From positions 1 to 42,381 of the IMG/VR virus record IMGVR_UViG_3300012917_000003: 42,381 bases of DNA; one strand, given 5' to 3'. This DNA is from a virus. The position numbers and the translations under genes are program-made. Below are positions 39,640 through 42,381 of the stretch, piece after piece (within the stretch, counting starts at the first letter, position 1; each line of letters opens with the position of its first letter). A model generated the notes under the pieces. It worked only from the letters and a program-made list of their open reading frames with translations. It did not search any database and was not told the DNA's origin.

Positions 39640-40470
39640 CGCCCACTACGTTGTAGAAATAGATAATTAACTTAATTACTTTATTAACCGTAAACGATGT
39701 ATAAAGTAACTAAGTTAATTATCTAATCGTGAAACGTAGTGAACTTGGTAGGACCAGCATCATGATAGCGCCGTCAAGCGTCATCTTATATGCTGGCGAG
39801 TGCCGGGGCCTAGCGGGCTACTCTGCCGGCCGCTACCGATACCCAGTGTGGATACGTCGCTAGGTACTCCGTGATGCTTTGACGGGCATCGTGAGCGTGT
39901 TACGCGCTGATCTAGCAATGCGACCGGACACTAAGTCCGGACCCTACCTTCGACTCGCCGCTAACCTCACATCATACCAGCCTGCCGGAGTTCATACCAA
40001 GTGCCGGGTATCGGTCGGATTAATGCTACAGCGCGATAACTAACATCGGCTGATTATTGCTAGGCTTTCCCGTTGCCTATTAACTCGTTTTACCCGGCAC
40101 GTCTCGTACGCATTACTACGGTATCTAAATCACTGTTGCTATGTGAGGCGTGCTCGCCGTGGCTTCGATTATGAGTCTATACGGGTTTACGTCAAGACCC
40201 TGATCTAATCATGTTCCGCAGTTGATATAGCAGGTAGGTGGCCATTACCAGATTACTTTGTTATCTTATAGTTACATCTGCGTCATAATCATGACTCGTA
40301 AACTATCTTTACATAAGTCTGCATCTTGTTGATAGTTCGTGTCAACTATCCTTACAAACCATTATAGCTTGCGTAAAGTAATATGACATACTTTATATAG
40401 TATGTCATATTAATGACAATAGATCATACTATAATCTATTCTATGATCTATTCACCGGCGTTAGCCGGTG
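39640..40470 (+). ncRNA. Large structured non-coding RNA candidate (about 830 nt)
   Basis: This gene-free stretch is clearly richer in G+C than the genome and has no ORF. Helices include ACTTGGTA/TACCAAGT (39743-39750, 39995-40002), CCAGCAT/ATGCTGG (39754, 39790), a 10-bp helix (39835-39844 with 40006-40015), AGCGTG/CGCGCT, CCGGAC/GTCCGG (39924-39940), CAGC-CGAT/ATCG-GCTG (40029-40052), TAGGC/GCCTA (40061-40079), 40096-40108/40142-40154 (13 bp, four G-U), GGGTTT/AGACCC (40183-40200), GATAGTT/AACTATC (40331-40350), AATATGACATACT (13 bp, 40380-40411), 40418-40452 and CACCGGC/GCCGGTG (40453-40470). G-U pairs and a UACG tetraloop favour the plus strand. Size and phage context resemble GOLLD and ROOL RNAs, but the class is unassigned. 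Some helices compete; borders are approximate. Confidence 0.75.
39644..39741. repeat. Long imperfect inverted repeat at the left edge of the RNA
   Basis: AGATAATTAACTTAATTACT (39661-39680, plus TTAT) pairs with 39701-39724 over 24 bp with one A-C mismatch (39675 and 39710) around a 16-base loop. Outer arms CACTACGTT (39644-39652) and AACGTAGTG (39733-39741) extend it. The mismatch would be a G-U pair on the minus strand, which points opposite to most of the RNA, so it may be a separate DNA-level or minus-strand signal. Confidence 0.6.
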
Positions 40471-40632
40471 GGTTCCCCCAAATCAAGCCGGGTTTAGATA
40501 GAGATTTCAAACCTAAAAAGCAAGTATAAATATTAAATACTTTATATAAATAAATCTAAATTCAACTTAGCATTTTTATTACCAACTTCAAAAATTCACT
40601 TAAGCCTCTTAAAATCATTAACTTAAAAACGC
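40471..40632. other. AT-rich gap between the RNA and the late promoter
   Basis: This stretch is A/T-rich, with no ORF and no strong hairpin. A minus-strand TATACT near 40513-40518 has no good -35 box. I see nothing else in it. Confidence 0.4.
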
Positions 40633-40662
40633 TTGACACCGCTTCGCGCTTTATGTTAAGGT
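40633..40662 (+). promoter_or_regulatory. Late promoter candidate
   Basis: TTGACA (40633-40638), 18-base spacer, TAAGGT (40657-40662). The -35 box is perfect and the -10 box weak, as in the promoter at 39067. All genes from 40766 across the circle to 22588 are on the plus strand with no closer strong promoter, so this could start the late arm. The transcript would begin near a GCC/GGC hairpin and a 4-codon ATG leader at about 40729. Confidence 0.6.
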
Positions 40663-40765
40663 TAAGCCAACTCAACGCGCGGCCCGGCTAAAAAATTAAA
40701 AAGCTAAAATTTTAAGGACTAAAATTTTATGAAACCTAACTAAAAACCAGGTTAAATATAAAAAC

Positions 40766-41143
40766 GTGTCTAAAAATCCTTCCGTTTTACTTGAATGGCT
40801 TTTTGAGACTTTAGACAAGAGAATTGGTCCACCTTACCATATAAAAATAACGGAGTTGTTTTTAGTAGTTCCATGGGCTGAAGAGTCCGAACTAGATTAT
40901 GAATTAGGAACTTCGTGGAAACTAAGTAAAAATAAAGACTATGTAAACCAAGGCAATAATTTAAGTAAAGAATACCCTCACTTATCCCACCTTCTAAATA
41001 CCTCAAATAAAGTAGTTACCCTTAAAACTTTCTTCATAAACTCACCTAATTTAAAGTTTCCTTTAATTCTTTGGCATAAAAAGTTCCCTTACCCTAAGAT
41101 AAATAAAGTTAAACCAAATAATAGTTTAAACTTAATTATATGA
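40766..41143 (+). CDS. Hypothetical first late protein
   Basis: This 125-residue protein starts at GTG without a clear Shine-Dalgarno sequence. It has an acidic N-terminal helix (VLLEWLFETLDKRIG) and a Pro/Lys/Asn-rich C-terminus. It overlaps the next gene by 4 bases (ATGA). No family is recognised. Confidence 0.6.
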   Translation: MSKNPSVLLEWLFETLDKRIGPPYHIKITELFLVVPWAEESELDYELGTSWKLSKNKDYVNQGNNLSKEYPHLSHLLNTSNKVVTLKTFFINSPNLKFPLILWHKKFPYPKINKVKPNNSLNLII

Positions 41144-41352
41144 CAAACAAAGCCATCAATTACATTCACAGAAAACTAGAGAAAATTGCTAGTGAAGTAG
41201 ATTCTCTGCTTATGATGATTAATGAGATTGAGCAAAAGGGGGATGAAGCATTTACTCCAGCCGAAAGACAACTTTCTGTCCGGCTGGATCGTAGACCTTA
41301 CTTTATTATGATTATTTCATTACTTTTAGCTTTAACTTTGGATTTAAACTAA
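41140..41352 (+). CDS. Small tail-anchored membrane protein
   Basis: This 70-residue protein is helical and acidic at the N-terminus (NYIHRKLEKIASEVDSLLMM) and ends in a hydrophobic segment (FIMIISLLLALTLDLN), suggesting a C-terminal membrane anchor. It may belong to lysis or virion assembly. Its ATGA overlap with the upstream gene gives coupled translation. Confidence 0.6.
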   Translation: MTNKAINYIHRKLEKIASEVDSLLMMINEIEQKGDEAFTPAERQLSVRLDRRPYFIMIISLLLALTLDLN

Positions 41353-41407
41353 ACGCATGACGCGGTAAAGTGAATTACGGCGTATAAAATCTAACGTTAT
41401 AATTGTA

Positions 41408-41422
41408 GCCCGCGAAGCGGGC
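41408..41422. repeat. GAA-triloop hairpin
   Basis: GCCCGC and GCGGGC pair perfectly around GAA, containing the GCGAAGC core known to form an unusually stable single-stranded DNA hairpin. It lies between the 41140 and 41494 genes. Confidence 0.7.
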
Positions 41423-41476
41423 GCTGAATTTGATTTACACTTACGTGAATACTTAATTTAATTTTAATTTAATTTT

Positions 41477-41495
41477 AAATTTGCGGAGCAAATTT
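41477..41495 (+). promoter_or_regulatory. Hairpin overlapping a TTG start codon
   Basis: AAATTTGC and GCAAATTT form 8 bp around GGA. The right arm ends in the TTG start codon of the next gene at 41494, so folding could hide the start. The loop sequence GGA fits the GNA triloop pattern. Confidence 0.55.
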
Positions 41496-41874
41496 GGACC
41501 CTGCCTTTCAAACAATTTTAGTTGCTATTTTAGGTGGTTTAACTTTATGGTTCATAAAGCAATTTTTACAAAGTTACTTTTCATCGCGCATAGATATGAC
41601 GCTAGGGGACTTAAAAGAATTTAAACTAAATTTCGAAAAGCATTTAATTGAATGTGATAAAATTCCAAAAGGTGAAATAATCCAGCGTCTTGAGGAAATA
41701 AATCGGCGCTTAAATGAATCTCTAATTTCTTTAAAGGAAGATTTAAAGGAACTTAAAATAGACTTAAAATCTGAAGTAGGGTTTCAGCGCACGCGTTATC
41801 ACGAATTAAATAATAATCTGACTAAAATAACAATGCTATTAAATCAAGTGACTTCGCGTAAAGCAGAGAGTTAA
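41494..41874 (+). CDS. Inner-membrane protein with coiled coil, possible spanin-like or holin
   Basis: This 126-residue protein starts at TTG at the edge of a hairpin. A single N-terminal membrane helix (TILVAILGGLTLWFIKQFL, about residues 7-25) is followed by a long charged coiled coil (about 35-115). This topology fits an inner-membrane spanin or a similar lysis protein. No matching outer-membrane lipoprotein was found, so the role is tentative. Confidence 0.55.
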   Translation: MDPAFQTILVAILGGLTLWFIKQFLQSYFSSRIDMTLGDLKEFKLNFEKHLIECDKIPKGEIIQRLEEINRRLNESLISLKEDLKELKIDLKSEVGFQRTRYHELNNNLTKITMLLNQVTSRKAES

Positions 41875-41899
41875 ACTAAATTAAAATTTTAATTAAGGT

Positions 41900-41995
41900 G
41901 CGCGGAGCGCGTTAAGATTCTACAATTCAAAGATTCTTTAATTTACTTTTAATTAAGGCGCCGCCGAAGGCGGCATTGAGTTTACTTCGTAAACT
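41900..41995. repeat. Cluster of three mini-hairpins
   Basis: GCGC-GGA-GCGC (41900-41910), GCCGCC-GAA-GGCGGC (41960-41974) and AGTTTAC-TTC-GTAAACT (41979-41995) lie in one intergenic gap. Their loops are GGA, GAA and TTC (GAA on the other strand). Confidence 0.65.
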
Positions 41996-42021
41996 TAAGT
42001 TAAGTTTCTTTAACTAAATTT

Positions 42022-42189
42022 ATGAATCTAAATAAAAATAAAGATGAAGATCTTGAAGTTGAAGTTGAGTTAGAAGATGAAGAAACTAAAGCTAACAAAA
42101 GGCTCGAAGATTCGCCATTAAACAAGTTTAAAGATTTAAATAAGAATAATAATCATAGTGACAATAAGGAAACTAAAAAGCTTAGTTGA
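42022..42189 (+). CDS. Small acidic/polar protein before the circle junction
   Basis: A 55-residue ORF, MNLNKNKDEDLEVEVELEDE then ETKANKRLEDS..., is rich in Asp, Glu, Asn and Lys and probably disordered. It ends at TGA and is the last gene before the junction and the three-way RNA element. No ribosome-binding site is clear. Its codon use is like the late genes. Confidence 0.55.
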   Translation: MNLNKNKDEDLEVEVELEDEETKANKRLEDSPLNKFKDLNKNNNHSDNKETKKLS

Positions 42190-42275
42190 ATTAGTTAAGC
42201 TAAACTTAACTTTAATTAAACTTAAATTAACCCTTAAAGTTATAAACTTGTTAAATAAAAATTAAACTTAAATTT

Positions 42276-42381
42276 CTGAAAGAAATTTAGCGCGCCTTGG
42301 GTTCCGACTAAACATTAGTTAGCTCTCGTGTTAGCTTGGCTAAAGTTTAAATATTTTTAAGGATAAAAGTTTTAAACCTAA
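42276..42381. repeat. Direct terminal repeat, right copy
   Basis: These 106 bases are the same as positions 1-106. Removing one copy gives the 42,275-bp circular unit. Confidence 0.95.

Noticed and set aside
39640-40470. Group I or group II intron
   Set aside because: I looked for the P7-region motifs of group I introns and a domain V-like hairpin of group II introns and saw neither; no exon halves or intron ORF flank it.
40510-40525. Minus-strand promoter with TATACT for the large RNA
   Set aside because: The -10 is good but there is no acceptable -35 at 16-18 bases, and the RNA fold favours the plus strand.
1-42381. CRISPR array
   Set aside because: No regularly spaced repeats of 23-47 bp with unique spacers; the Cas4-like gene is an isolated phage nuclease.
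1-42381. Integrase, lysogeny repressor or att site
   Set aside because: No tyrosine or serine recombinase motifs and no repressor-Cro pair; the only HTH protein (22585) is at the end of the early arm.

Overview
The window looks like one complete genome unit of a tailed phage, most likely a short-tailed (podovirus-like) virus, probably strictly lytic. The first 106 bases recur exactly as the last 106 (42276-42381), so the contig closes into a circle of 42,275 bp. The DNA is AT-rich and uses the standard code with TAA, TAG and TGA stops. Ribosome binding is mixed: some genes have clear AAGGAG or GGGGA sites, many only an A/T-rich leader. A T4-type muramidase and a possible spanin-like protein hint at a Gram-negative host. 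I see no integrase, lysogeny repressor or host genes.

The genome has two convergent arms. The plus-strand late arm starts at a promoter near 40633, passes four small genes (40766-42189), crosses the circle junction through a structured RNA element (14-119), and continues to 22588. In order it carries a candidate small terminase, lysozyme, RyR-domain protein, holin-like protein, large terminase, an HNH-AP2 endonuclease, portal, scaffold, major capsid protein, a second HNH nuclease, a head protein, a glycosyltransferase, a methyltransferase, two adaptor-like proteins, a 901-residue tail protein, fibres and large internal virion proteins. The minus-strand early arm starts at a strong sigma70-type promoter at 37422-37394, has a structured leader of about 430 nt, and runs to 22585. 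It encodes replication and recombination functions (SNF2 helicase, Cas4-like nuclease, RecA/Sak4-like ATPase, SSB-like protein, family A polymerase with a UDG-like N-terminus, DUF3987-like protein), a VWA-domain protein and many tiny zinc-ribbon proteins.

The control hub (about 36950-40765) is the unusual part. It holds an origin-like block of repeats beside an AT tract (37574-37815), a small plus-strand gene, a minus-strand unit of one 159-residue gene plus three previously uncalled tiny genes, a tRNA-like element without a D arm (39556-39618), and an ~830-nt non-coding stretch (39640-40470). That stretch is visibly richer in G+C than its surroundings and full of complementary segments, including a possible 7-bp kissing-loop pair, a 10-bp long-range helix and a UACG tetraloop. 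By size, phage context and the adjacent tRNA-like element it recalls the giant ornate RNAs GOLLD and ROOL, but I cannot assign it to a class. A second structured RNA, a three-way junction just upstream of the terminase region, and a recurring family of mini-hairpins with GAA/GGA triloops suggest that this small genome relies heavily on structured nucleic acid.
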